A DNA stretch of 64,000 nt from Schistosoma haematobium (taxonomy: Eukaryota > Platyhelminthes > Trematoda > Strigeidida > Schistosomatidae): the NCBI RefSeq assembly GCF_000699445.3, contig NC_067198.1, positions 23,819,536 through 23,883,535 of the forward strand. Direction: 5' to 3'. Every line of letters starts with the position of its first letter. Position 1 is the stretch's first letter. The translations under genes were made by a program, and so were the position numbers. Shown one piece after another: positions 1 to 10,829 of this stretch. The notes beneath the pieces were generated by a model that did no database searches, had not been told where the DNA came from, and saw only the letters and a list, made by a program, of their open reading frames with translations.

Positions 1-524
1 ATTATAATAATAATTCCAATATGAAGTTCTTTATGATACTCTTGAGGAGAATGCAGCAGACTTTGTAGGAAAATGGTGCGCGTTCTAAAGGCGGGTCACC
101 AATATGTTGAGGATAATGTCCTCAATATCTGACTCCAAATAATAATATCCCGTAACTGAGTATTTTAGGTAGGCTTAATCTCCTAGTAGAATTGCGAATT
201 TACTCGAGATTATTAAAAAGCCTGAACACCAGTTATAGAGATAGTTTATTGATAATGAATAATAATAATCCACAAGCGTACGGTGAGCAAGCACACGATG
301 AAACAGGGAGAGTGAGTGAGTCTGTTAAAAATCCATATATATTTGAGAGTTAATCGGGTGTGGATAGATTATCGATTATCTGCACATTGAGACCAATAGG
401 AAGATAGCTTAAGCGTTAATGTACAGACATACATTCGATCATACACACCGAAATTAACATAGTGGATTGAGTCTGAGTTACAATGACTAGATAAATGATA
501 CAATAGTGAAATGGGCTTGCCACA
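1..524 (-). repeat. 3' LTR of the Ty3 element (left edge cut)
   Basis: This matches 4999-5522 base for base except at positions 178 and 488. Read on the minus strand it begins TGTGGCAAGC, the usual TG start of an LTR. The stretch just upstream in element orientation (about 525-540) is purine-leaning and may be the polypurine tract. The first 8 bp lie outside the window, so the left target-site duplication cannot be seen. Confidence 0.93.
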
Positions 525-840
525 TAAGCTCCCATCCAGAACATTGATGTTTTTATGTACCAAAAAAATTGGATTAACATCTATGTTCGACAAAGAGATA
601 AAGAACGGAACTGTTTTTAAAATGAAAGTACAACTCATTATGATGAGTAAGCGTAAAATTGTAATAACAGCTTGTGTGTTGAAACGTTTCATATCGTATA
701 TACAAGTGTATATTTAACATTAATGAATTGTATAAAGTTAAAATGTAAGCATAATGATGATCCGTGGGGCCAATAAAAAAAATTGTAATCAAAATAAAGT
801 AGGATTTTTATGTGTTATAAGAGTAGTCTCAGGATTTGGT
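525..840 (-). other. internal 3' untranslated part of the Ty3 element
   Basis: This lies between the integrase stop and the 3' LTR. I see no conserved domain. Short open frames here are not supported. It presumably ends in the polypurine tract at the LTR junction. Confidence 0.6.
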
Positions 841-1257
841 CTAGATAAATATAGTGGTTGCTACATACCTATCTGGCCAATGTACTCTTCTTCCTGATCT
901 TGTTGTAGTTTGTGCTGCTGCTGAACTTTGATTTGAAGTGTTGCTTGTTGCAGGTAGTTTGAATGGTGCTTGCTCTGCTGCAAGTTTAGACGGTTTTACA
1001 GTTGTCTGTTTTTCAGTGTTCTCTAAAAATGCTGGTTTTACTCTATCGATGCTAACTGTATCATGTTTACCTGCTCTTTCCACTGTAACCGTTTTAGTGT
1101 CCTTTCGGATGATTTTAAAAGGGCCGTCGTAAGGAGTCTGTAACGGCTGTCGTACTCTATCATTTCTGACGAATACATGTGAGCATTTATCTAGTTCGTT
1201 GGGTACGAATGATTTCACCTTTTGGGTTCGTGGTTTAACGGACCTAATGGATTCCAT
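841..1257 (-). pseudogene. integrase C-terminal domain of the Ty3 element
   Basis: Out of frame with the main integrase block, this 138-codon stretch has the GPF-type C-terminal module: VRQPLQTPYDGPFKIIRKD followed by VSIDRVKPAFLE. In Ty3 elements this DNA-binding end follows the DDE core directly. The coding track runs back into the 1287-1320 region in the same frame, so the A5 run at 1318-1322 is where the two parts lose register. A Ser/Thr/Gln-rich tail precedes the 3' LTR. Confidence 0.88.
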
Positions 1258-1286
1258 CTGCTGTTTTAATTGTTGTACGTAGTTGG

Positions 1287-2900
1287 TTATATCTGCTGGA
1301 ATATCTGTTGCACGGTCAAAAATTCACCAGGCAAACGTAATGTTGTTCCATAAACCAACTCAGCAGCACAACAACCGAGGTCTTGTTTGATGGTTGAGCG
1401 AATGCCTAATAGTATCAAAGGAAGCTTGATATCCCATTTGTAATCTCCTCGTGCGGCCGTCAAAGAGGCCTTTAACTGTCTATGGAATCTTTCTATCATT
1501 CCATTAGCAGACGGATGATAAGCAGTGGTTCTAATTCTCTTTATACCGAAAGTATCTGTAAGTTGTTGAAATAGTTTGCTTTCGAATTGCGTTCCACGGT
1601 CGGTCGTAATTGTTGTAGGGACACCGAAGTTTGTAATCCAGTGTTTCACCAGCTTCTTCGCCACTGTTGATGCTGACGTGTCTTTTAACGGAACAGCTAT
1701 GGGCCATCTCGTAAATCTATCTATACATGTTAGTATATGCGTGTAACCATTAGAAATTGGTAACGGTCCAACAATGTCGATATGAATATGGTCGAACCTA
1801 GCGCTAGCGGCGGGAAAAATTCCGGTAGGAGATATGATGTGCCTATGTACTTTTGACTTTTGGCATTGAACGCATTCCCGTGACCATTTTCTTACGTCTT
1901 TGTTTATTTTTGGCCATACAAATCTATCTGTGACAAGCTTTACAGTGGCTTTTATACCTGGATGAGATATATTGTGTAATTTCTCAAAAATATTTCGTCT
2001 CATACCGAAAGGTACAAAAGGGCGAGTTTTACCTGTTGAGGTATCACAAGTTAAGGTGTCCTTGTTGTTTATGGGGATGTTTTGGAATAATAATTTCGTT
2101 TCCTTAGACTGCAAAAGCTTTTGTAGCTCCGTATCGAGCTTTTGATGCTTTGCCATTTCTTGATAGTCTATATCAGGGATCGAGAAGGTATTGATATTTA
2201 ATCTCGATAGTGCATCTGCCGCCTCATTTGCATTGCCTTTAATATAGCGTATATCAGCTGCAAATTGTGAAATGAATTCTAGTTGACGAATTTCGCGCGG
2301 ACTATATTTATCATGATTGTGCATCAAGGACTTAGTTAGAGGTTTGTGATCAGTATATATCGTGAAGGAATTGCCTTCTAACATGTAGCGAAAGTGTTTG
2401 ATGGCTAAGTAGATAGCCAACAGTTCTCTACCGAATGTGCTATATTTTGTTTGCGTTGCGTTTAGCTTTTTTGAGAAAAATGCAAGGGGTTGCCATTGTT
2501 CATTGACACGTTGCTGAAGTACAGCACCTACTGCTACGTTAGAAGCGTCGGTCATTATTGCTAAAGGTGCATCAACCTTTCGTCGTGCGAGTAATGCCTC
2601 TGTGCTTAAAGCGCTTTTCAACTGATCAAATGCTTGAATTGCTTGCGGTGTCATTGCTAATGATTTAGCTCGTCCCCTTAATAAATCAGTTAGTGGTTTT
2701 GCTAAGTCTGCACATTTAGGGATAAAACGTCTGTAAAAGTTGATCATCCCAAGGAAACGTCGTAGTTTCTTGAATGAATCAGGCAAAGGATAATTTTTGA
2801 TAGCTTGTGTTTCCTCAGGAACTGGTTTAATGCCTTGCTTATCAAGTACGTGACCTAAAAGGTGAGGGATTGTTTTCCGAACTCACATTTGTCAAGATTG
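1287..2900 (-). pseudogene. pol: RT thumb, RNase H and integrase part
   Basis: The long open frame 2786-1287 starts in the RT thumb ([13 protein letters not shown]). RNase H follows, with [13 protein letters not shown] (about 2560), the [13 protein letters not shown] helix and YTDHKPLTK. The integrase zinc finger comes next (H-x3-H near HNISHPG, then CVQCQ, about 1985-1860). The integrase core has its three acidic residues: D in HIDIVGPLP (about 1770), D in [10 protein letters not shown] (about 1590) and E in [10 protein letters not shown] (about 1500). Just upstream, at the A4 run 2857-2860, a frame break separates it from the YIDD block. The frame ends early because of another break at the A5 run 1318-1322. 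Confidence 0.92.
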
Positions 2901-2919
2901 ACCGCTAACCCATACTCGT

Positions 2920-3906
2920 TTAGCTTCTCAAAAGCATTTTCAGATGAGTTAGATGTTCATTTTCATCTTTGCTTGCTATAAGTAGGTCATCTATGTAAGC
3001 ATACACAAACGGTAAGCCCCGTACCACTTGGTCAATAAAACGCTGGAAACTTTGTGCAGCATTCCTTAATCCGAAAGGCATGCGGACGAATTCGTATAAT
3101 CCAAAGGGGGTAGTAATGGCTGTTTTAGGAACATCGTCCGGATGAATTGGAATGTGATGGTAAGCACGGACGAGATCAATTTTTGAAAAAATTGACACGT
3201 CAGATAGGCTATGAGTGAAGTCATGTAAATGTGGGAGAGGGTATCTATCTGGTATGGTTCGGCTGTTGAGAGCTCTATAGTCACCGCACGGTCTAACTTC
3301 GGAAGAGTTTTTCTTAGGTACCATATGGAGCGGTGATGCCCACGGACTATCGGAGGGGCGTATGATGCCCAACTCAATCATTTTGTTGAATTCGTTCTTT
3401 GCGATAGCCAGACGAGAGGGATCAAGGCGTCTTGGACGTGTGAACACTGGTGGACCCTCTGTCTTTATGTGGTGTACGACAGTATGCGTCGGTTTGTCGT
3501 GTTTGAAACTCGGTCGTAATAAATCTGGAAACTGATTAAGTAAATTGACGTATTTGTCGTTCTCGTGACGAGGTTTAACTAATAAATGTATGGAAGTCTC
3601 ATTTGATATAAATCCTCTAATTTCTTTACTTTGTTCGGCAAGGACAAGTTTCTTATTTCTGACGTCTACCAGTATTTTGTGGAATTGCAGAAAATCAATG
3701 CCGATTATAGGAACGAGGACGTCCGCTATGATGAAACTCCAGGAAAAATTAGATTTAGGACCGAAATTTAATTGCAACCGCCTTTTGCCGTACGTCTTGA
3801 TGTCAGACCTGTTTGCAGCTTGTAGTTTTAGTTTGGGGTCAGGTGTGTTTTTCTCGAGTGCAGTAGGTGGTACTACACTAACCTCTGCCCCAGTGTCGAC
3901 TAAAAA
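2920..3906 (-). pseudogene. pol: aspartic protease and reverse transcriptase part
   Basis: Directly after the TAG at 3907-3909 the same frame continues with [11 protein letters not shown], the aspartic-protease active site (DTGA, near 3890-3898). Reverse-transcriptase motifs follow: [21 protein letters not shown] (about 3300-3235), [29 protein letters not shown] and the catalytic YIDD at 2986-2997. The frame is lost near the T4 run at 2937-2940, just past YIDD. In the family, protease matures Gag-Pol and reverse transcriptase copies the RNA to DNA. All catalytic residues I expect are present, so the only obvious damage is the stop and the frame break. Confidence 0.9.
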
Positions 3907-4889
3907 CTATGTGCCGGTTCTTTTGTCTGTAACATATAATAGACGACTGTCTTGAAAGTTGTGGTCTGTGAGTGCAGTCGTCATTAACCTACGGTCTTGA
4001 CGTTCCTTTTTCTGTGTGCTTGCAAAGTTACAAGGCGGAGTACATTTTCTAGCTTGTTTGCCATATGTTCTATGGTACCAACAAATGTTGTGTCTAGTAG
4101 TGCTTGGACTACGTCGTCTACGGCTTGTGGATGTTCCTCTACGCTTGCTGTGGGAGGCATTCAATAATTGGATCTGAGCTATCTGTTTCGTAAGGGTATC
4201 AACTGATCGTCGTAACTCGGCGATCTCGTCAGCTGAGCTTGATTGGATTTGAGATACAAGGTGAGTCTTGGACCGTTCGTAAATTCTGTCGGCTATGTCT
4301 GCTAGCCTATCAAAATCGACGTCTTCGTCTCCAATTGCAAGTATCTGTTGAATGTTTTGAGGGAGACGTCTGAGCCACAATTGATATAGTAGACGTTTGT
4401 CTACTATACGATTTCCTAATAAGTTTGTCATGTGGCGTTTTAACTGTGACGGTGTATTGTCACCTAGCTCCACGTTGGCTAAAAGTTGATCAATTGTCTG
4501 TTGGTCGGTGAGAGATGTGACACGAATGACCTCTCTTTTTAGACAATCGAATGGTGAGTCAGGATCCGGCTTAAAAATGACATCCGGCACTTGTTCAATG
4601 ACGTCATCTGGCAGCAGTGAATTTGCATAACTAAATTTCGTACTCTGGTTTGTGATTTTGTTTGCTACAAAAAGCTTTCTAAGCGAGCAAACCAGAGTTC
4701 AGCCTTTCGTGGATTAAAAGTAGGTAAAGGTACAGAGATGGCACCCACGGAAATAGATTTAGATGAAAGACTTAACGAACTATCAACTGACATGGTACGA
4801 AGGAGCAATAATAATAATAAACTGAGGTTTGAAATATACAATATGAAGAAATCAAAAATAACAACAAAATATATATATATAAGACTCAC
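3907..4889 (-). pseudogene. gag of the Ty3 element (one frameshift)
   Basis: This is a structural nucleocapsid-like polyprotein that packages element RNA in the cytoplasm. The N-terminal part is read from 4889 to about 4674 and contains the motif NPRKAELWFARLESF typical of CsRn1-type Gag. The frame then breaks at the A5 run 4669-4673 (T5 on the coding strand). The rest is read in another frame, 4590-3907. The C-terminal part has the CWYHRTYG...C-x3-C zinc knuckle at about 4083-4030, followed by a basic tract. A TAG at 3907-3909 closes the frame just before the protease. The upstream hydrophobic stretch after 4889 may be untranslated, with the ATG near 4796 a better start. Family assignment rests on the WFARLE motif and the knuckle. 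Confidence 0.85.
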
Positions 4890-4990
4890 CGAAAAGAAAA
4901 ATTGTCACTTTGGGTATATGTATGAGAATATACAGTAATAATTCCAAAGGGAAAATATTATGAGAGAATTTATTATGGCTGTCAATGGAT

Positions 4991-5522
4991 TGTTATTAAT
5001 TATAATAATAATTCCAATATGAAGTTCTTTATGATACTCTTGAGGAGAATGCAGCAGACTTTGTAGGAAAATGGTGCGCGTTCTAAAGGCGGGTCACCAA
5101 TATGTTGAGGATAATGTCCTCAATATCTGACTCCAAATAATAATATCCCGTAACTGAGTATTTTAGGTAGGCTTAGTCTCCTAGTAGAATTGCGAATTTA
5201 CTCGAGATTATTAAAAAGCCTGAACACCAGTTATAGAGATAGTTTATTGATAATGAATAATAATAATCCACAAGCGTACGGTGAGCAAGCACACGATGAA
5301 ACAGGGAGAGTGAGTGAGTCTGTTAAAAATCCATATATATTTGAGAGTTAATCGGGTGTGGATAGATTATCGATTATCTGCACATTGAGACCAATAGGAA
5401 GATAGCTTAAGCGTTAATGTACAGACATACATTCGATCATACACACCGAAATTAACATAGTGGATTGAGTCTGAGTTACAATGACCAGATAAATGATACA
5501 ATAGTGAAATGGGCTTGCCACA
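4991..5522 (-). repeat. 5' LTR of the Ty3 element
   Basis: This is a 532-bp repeat. On the minus strand it starts TGTGGC and ends AACA, so it has the standard TG...CA ends. The left boundary at 4991 is my choice from the TG/CA rule, because the paired copy runs off the window. The primer-binding site should lie just below 4991; I could not match it to a tRNA end by eye. The flanking host bases start at 5523 (aatac), one candidate half of a 5-bp target duplication. Confidence 0.88.
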
Positions 5523-6160
5523 ATACAGTGGGTGCTGTGAAGGTGCCCAATGGAAGTTTGTTTTGTCTGATCACCTTAGGTTCCCGAAAAACTACACAGG
5601 AGCGTACCCACTTCTTCACAGCTTCATTCATACAGGAAAAACCGAATCATCTTTCTATTAGCTTGCTAGTTGCACGAAAACCTGAATTAGAAAGCTCGTG
5701 CAACATATTGAAGACGTTTCATCGATAACTTTTCGTTCCAATTAGATTAGTACTACTTATAGAACTCCCACAGCAAAGTTTCCTTACCTGTTACTCTCTG
5801 TTTGATTCGTAGTTTCAGAGTTGTCGAGGATAACTTGCGTTGAAGATTAGTGTTTTCGTTTTGAGGCTGGAAGTATTTTGATAAGTCGATTCCTCAGAAA
5901 CTGTTCAAGGAAATATACGAGACTACATTGGCTGCCCTAGATAAATTTTCAATATTTGAAGTAAACTGACAAATGTAGCCAGTTGTCGGGAAAATCTGGG
6001 AGAAACAAGCTCAGAGCGACTAGATTTTTGTAGTTGGCAAGCAGAGTAAACACTCGGCTATCCACTGAGTGTTGACAGTGCCGTAGAGCACGATAAGTGG
6101 TTAGATGTTGTCGGACGAAAGTGCTATACTTCGATCCGGTGTATGACAACGTCAAAGGTT
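5523..6160 (-). mobile_element. older Ty3/gypsy copy, pol remnant (RNase H to integrase)
   Basis: Two blocks stand in pol order on the minus strand. At 6155-5990 is an RNase H block (KYSTFVRQHL, HCQHSV, then FTLLANYKNL in the place of FTxxTDHKPL). At about 5760-5530 is an integrase zinc-finger region with recognisable register (RATSKLIERRFGF, then KKWVRSCVVF and PLGTF). Stops interrupt it and the second knuckle cysteine appears changed. It ends abruptly at 5522/5523, where the young LTR element begins, so the young element is inserted in it. The rest of the integrase should lie left of the window. Confidence 0.75.
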
Positions 6161-7849
6161 AATATGTATTGTTTATCCACTTGTTGTATCACGGAATTTC
6201 TTGCCAAATAAGGCCGTCCAAATACCTTCCTAGAAGTCCTTCATTGGAAAACGGTATATTCTTAAGGACTCTGGGTGGTAGACCATCACTATTTACAAAT
6301 GGCTCTCTTTTAGTCTTTACATATACCTCGATTCCTACCTGAGAGAATCGGTGGTTAACCGCTACCTGAAACGAAAGCCCGTTGGGCGAAAGCATTGTTA
6401 TTCATGTACATAAGTTTTTAAAACATTTGAACGATAACAAAAAAAATAGTATGAGACTTGATTAAGTGTTGTAAGTGGGAATAAGTAGGCAGCGTGATAA
6501 AAAACGTGTATTATACGATTAACACAAATAAGTAAAACACAATGAATACTGTCACAAATACTCCGATTTCATAGGCATAGGAGTATATTAATTTTTGAAG
6601 TCATAAAAACTTCAGTACTAGTGCTAATAAAAACGTTCATAATAATTTTATGTCTCTACATTATTAAAAATAGGGGGGGCAGTGAAATAGCCACTTGTCC
6701 ATGTGTTATTATGGAGGATACTTGGTGGCAAATGGCAATTGTATGGAGGGGGGTTGTTTGTTTGCGTTACCATGATGTACGTTCACTAGGGGTTTTATGT
6801 ACCCAAGTGTTTTAAGGGTTCTTATATTCAGGAATTAATTAGTATTGATGTACTGTCATTATTAGATGTTTTGTTTAAGGTATGTTCTAGCACTAAAATT
6901 ATCTATTTGGAATTAAAATGTCATTAAAATTATAATAAGCTCTCTCTCTCTATGACCATGGTCATAGTTGTAAGCTCCTAACCGTAATATTTCGAGGTTA
7001 GTGGGTTTTTGATGCAACTTTGTACTTAAGGTTTTATTTCACTAACTATGGGAAGAGACTTTGAATTTCGGTTTATGATTTAATATTTCAAATGGATCGA
7101 CCATTAACTGTGTGTTCATGTAAGTGATTTTTTGGACGCAATATGACTTCATGGTTTGTATGAACAAAAGAAGTGAGAGTAACGATCGAAAATCTTATAG
7201 AGTATCTCCATTTCATTTATCTATTATTTATGGCTTTTCTGAGATTAGGAATTAGGATTTAAATTAAGGTTTTTCATCACAAACAGACGTTGATTGTGTT
7301 GTCGAAATACTGTTTATCTGTAAGTATAAATAATTCTCGCCCCGAAACCTTTGACTCTGTTCTTGATTTCATCATTTCGTGCATAAATTATAATTTACCT
7401 TTTCAAACGTTCTGAAGATAGACATTAGAAAGTCGGTTACAGTGGTAAGTTACTTCCCTGCTTGTATGTTAGAATAGTCTGTAATTTGCAGACCATTATT
7501 TTAAGGCGTTTGAGTCTGATCACAGGAACACCTCATCACATCTTAGGGTCATATAAACCAGTTGTGGAATGTTATGATTTAAATTTTGACGTTGCAGTTC
7601 GGTAAGATGCACGGTTATCTATCCAGGAATTTGTTTCAGTTTACTGATATCTATAACATTTGCCAGTTGTATGCCCTTCATGTGATACAAATACCTATAA
7701 TTTATTTCTTAAAAGTCGTATGATGACTTTCTTGCCTTAGTTTGTTCATTCACTTAACTGCTAGTGTCTGTTTTCTCTTAACTTTAAAATCATGTCTAGG
7801 AGCCCTGTAGTACCCCGGGATCTTAAGAAAACTAATGCACGAATTCAGT
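6161..7849. other. no recognised gene; AT-rich interval
   Basis: A 68-codon open frame on - at 6395-6189 lies where RT of the older Ty3 element would be expected, but it has no motif I recognise. The rest shows short frames only, a CT-rich tract near 6940-6952 and no repeat relationship I could place. Confidence 0.5.
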
Positions 7850-8307
7850 TATTTATTTATTTTAATACATAGGCACCAAATACTTATGCGCCACACAGGT
7901 ATCATTTGATATGTGTGAGGGCTGTGATACTGCCCGGGTGCCCAGACCGAAGCAGGTAGTTTTCTCAGGGGGCCACACCCCGAGCCTTTGACCTAAAGGT
8001 CTGATCCACAAGGCCGTGGAGCACCGTAAGGAGATGCAGTTCCATGGTAGCCGGTGATCAACGATTGGTTCATGCGCCAATTGTCCCCGCATGATACTGG
8101 AGCTCGTGTGCACCATTGGTTTAGGATCCGGTTAAAGCGCCGGATATTCGCCTTTCATCCTCTCATTTTCGTAAACAACACCCCCGCCACGAGAAGGCAG
8201 TGAGTAGGACTTCCCTAGCAGAGGCTGTATACACGTGGCCATGTGAGAGCGTTTGCGGAGCGAGAGAGGACTCTCCCTACTCTCGGCCATACCAGGGCAT
8301 TTGGGGG
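7850..8307 (+). repeat. short interspersed repeat, copy 1 (body +, end segment reversed at its left)
   Basis: The body at about 7912-8307 is nearly identical to 17415-17800 (the block from ctgtgatactgcccgggtgc to the catttgg end). At 7850-7897 the reverse complement of the family's AATAAA-rich end segment sits to the left of the body. The right-hand end segment is absent here. No coding capacity: the frame 8116-7862 recurs in the 17-kb copy only because the DNA is repeated. Confidence 0.85.
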
Positions 8308-8835
8308 TGACGAAGATAAATAAGCTACTCTGTATAACTAGTACACTGCAAACTAGGAGATTAATTCTTATCCATTATTTTCTAAGATGGACCAGTTTGG
8401 TGCTTTGGATATACATATATAACCTTCAGTTTGGTCAATATAGTATCCAGAGCACTAGCTTCCATAATCATCTGACGTCTAACCGGAGGCCAGGAACATC
8501 TAATCAAGACACGGCACTAGCCGACAGACCGATGTTCGTTTTGAGAAGCACGAACTACATTGTTGTAGTGTGTGTGATAATCATGACAAACGGTTGGGAA
8601 CGTGAGGTGACATTTTCAATGCAATTTGAGTTGCGTATACATATGCACGTGCTCATTCTTAATTCTCTCTTTCTTTGCTGACTTAGTATGGAAACGTGCA
8701 CCTATGTAAAACAAAGTCGTATCAGATAATACGTTGTTTTTGTTTAATCGACGTAAATAAAATCTGTACACTTAACTCTACAGTCTAAATTAGCTGGGAT
8801 TCGTAAGTTTTAGCGAATTTTAACTTATTGATCCT

Positions 8836-8850
8836 CCTTTATGTTTTTAG
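8836..8850 (+). promoter_or_regulatory. splice-acceptor-like site upstream of PINX1 start
   Basis: A pyrimidine-rich run ends in tttttag at 8850, 28 nt before the ATG. It could be the acceptor of a 5' UTR intron or a spliced-leader trans-splice site, which flatworms use. The sequence alone does not tell which. Confidence 0.4.
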
Positions 8851-8878
8851 ATATCTCTCAGTAGCCTAATACTTCAAA

Positions 8879-9769
8879 ATGCTTTCAGAAAAACGTATAA
8901 AAGTAAGGTATTCAACAGACCCAAATGGGAATCTTTGGGCTGCCGATCCCAACAATTTTGGCAGAAAAATGCTAGAAAAATATGGTTGGTCTCCTGGAAA
9001 GGGTTTAGGAAAAAACAGCAACGGTATTAAAGCCCCTATAAAGGTATCAGTTTATTTTCTAAAAGGGTTTTTAGGCTTCCATACAGAAAGGCACACGGGG
9101 ATTGGGTATGAAGTCGGACTTTTGTTTGGGTATCCGGCAGATTGATGAATACGCAAGTCTTCTGCGTAAGCTTAACAACGCCCACAGTAGTTCTGACAAA
9201 ACAAATGCAATCAGTGAATGTTTACCAACGAGTTGGAGGAAAGGTATGAAGACTTTAAGGTCAAAGGATGCATCTAAGTATGATCAGCAAGATCTATCCA
9301 TTGTTCTTGGACATACTCGGTCATTTTTGGAAGAAAAAATAGCCTCGCCAAATGCTCCTGCAAAGGAATCTGGTTGTCAAATTCCTAGTGTGATAAGTCC
9401 AATGTCTGTCTCCGAATATTTTGCTAAAGCAAAAAAACACAGACTCCAAAGCGAGCCACAAACTTGTGGTGTGTTGTATTTTTTACTTTATTAGATACCT
9501 TAGATTTGGTTGATGTCAAGTCAGCGAAGTCAATTGAAATTATCGTCCCGGTTGATCAACACGTTACATCAGTAAGTTCCAAACTTTGTATTGATTATCA
9601 TGTTAACAAGAACTCTGTTTCAGTAAAGATCAATGATAACGAAGGGTTCGAATGTAGGAAAATTGAAGAGATATCAAACCATGAAGACGTCGAACTGATC
9701 ATACCACCACTAGATCCTGATAAAAAAATAAGGCGTGTCGAAACTGTAAATGCAGGAGAAAGTATGTAA
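8879..9769 (+). CDS. PINX1: PINX1-like G-patch protein, three exons
   Basis: PinX1 is a nucleolar/nuclear G-patch protein linked in other animals to telomerase control and rRNA processing (family knowledge). Exons are 8879-9043, 9087-9468 and 9495-9769, giving 273 aa if the last frame ends at its TAA. Residues 1-63 hold a G-patch with the pattern FGRKMLEKYGWSPGKGLG, and the downstream GTRGLG lies in exon 2. Near residue 160 is MSVSEYFAKAKKHR, matching the EYFAKRM block after the PinX1 G-patch region. Introns are only 43 nt (gtatca...acag) and 26 nt (gtgtgt...ttag), and both preserve frame. If the second is not spliced the protein ends at TGVLYFLLY-like residues near 9494. A gtatgt at 9762 overlaps the end, so a further exon is possible. 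The C-terminal third is poorly conserved. Another G-patch protein is the alternative, but the EYFAK block favours PINX1. Confidence 0.82.
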
Positions 9770-10829
9770 TGTCTTATGGTGACTTACCCTTTTTCTTAGA
9801 TGTCATTAATTCTCTATTCGTGCAGTCCAACTTATTGTCGATGCCTGGGTACTGTTATTACTAATTATTTTTGAGTAAAAATTGTACTGACCAGTTTGTT
9901 GTTATATTCATGGCAATCTCAAAGTAACAAAGAATCGCATCTTGTATGTATTGCTAAATAATGGTGAGGTAACACTTACGTAAGGTCATTCGATGTTTAC
10001 TTCGGTTTCTAGTAGTTGCGTTTTTATTATTTTGAAGCGCAGAAACTTAGTGTTTTTGCAGCTAGGTAACTACGCTTACTCTCATATTGCTATGTGATTA
10101 TATAGTTATACATGTTATAACGATTAAAAAAGTAATTTCCGTATCCGTGACGTGGTCGTTAGACGACTTTAAACCTTATAAATATTTAATGATTGGAATA
10201 CGCTGTGTTATGCTATTCTGGGTAGGATAAAAATAAGTCGGAGAATAGTTAGGAGTGGTTAAAGCAATATTTAATATCAGCCCATGAAGCTATTGGCGTT
10301 TGATCTAAGTTGTTTCAGTAATTTCGAATTATGTTACAGTCCTCAGAGTAATTGTACTTTATTGTTCAAGACTTCAAGTGGCACGGCTAACTGTCGAGCA
10401 AGGTGTTGCGAATGGGCTCTATCATTATTCTGAATCTTCAGCTTAGTATCATGTGTAGGTTTTCGGAACCACTGATACCATTATTTTGACTAATTTGCTT
10501 TTTATTCCAGTAAAGTCCTTCCACTATATTCATGTAGTTTGGCAAACTAAACCAAAAAAAGTTTGTGCCAATTCCGATTTTATATAACATAGGCTGCTTG
10601 GTCAGTCATCCTTATATATATACAAAGCGATACTTAAAATGGCATGGTTAAATACAGCATATGGTTACTAGTACATAAATGGTAAACATAAGTGGTCGAT
10701 CACTTGTTCTTTGGCATAATACTACCACTCATGTAATTTTAATTCGCTCCTTATAAATAACCGGTGATTTGATTTTATTCCGAAGTACCAGTATAATATT
10801 TTGCATAATGTACCGTGTTAAATCACCAT
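9770..10829. other. no recognised gene; AT-rich interval downstream of PINX1
   Basis: I see only short frames and no family motif. It may contain PINX1 3' UTR or an additional exon if the gtatgt at 9762 is a true donor. Confidence 0.5.

Larger units (their letters stand above)
1..5522 (-). mobile_element. Ty3/gypsy LTR retrotransposon, CsRn1-like, nearly complete
   Basis: Two long terminal repeats in direct orientation enclose gag, protease, reverse transcriptase, RNase H and integrase, all on the minus strand in Ty3 order. The gag zinc knuckle has the spacing C-x2-H-x9-C-x3-C, which I associate with the CsRn1 group of trematode Ty3 elements. The left LTR is cut by the window edge and lacks about 8 bp. 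The LTRs differ at only two positions I could find (178/5176 and 488/5486), so the insertion looks recent. The coding region nevertheless carries four one-base frame breaks and one in-frame stop. It lies within the integrase of an older related element on the same strand. Confidence 0.93.

Noticed and set aside
938..1132. 64-codon plus-strand frame over the integrase C-terminus
   Set aside because: Shadow of the minus-strand pol frame.
3066..3377. 103-codon frame on - overlapping the RT
   Set aside because: It lies in another frame of the RT-coding strand and has no independent signal.
6189..6395. Frame on - as RT of the older Ty3 element
   Set aside because: It sits where RT could be, but none of the RT blocks can be found in it.
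7862..8116. 84-codon frame on - also found at 17376-17612
   Set aside because: It is shared only because both lie in copies of the same short repeat, and it has no start, domain or codon signal.
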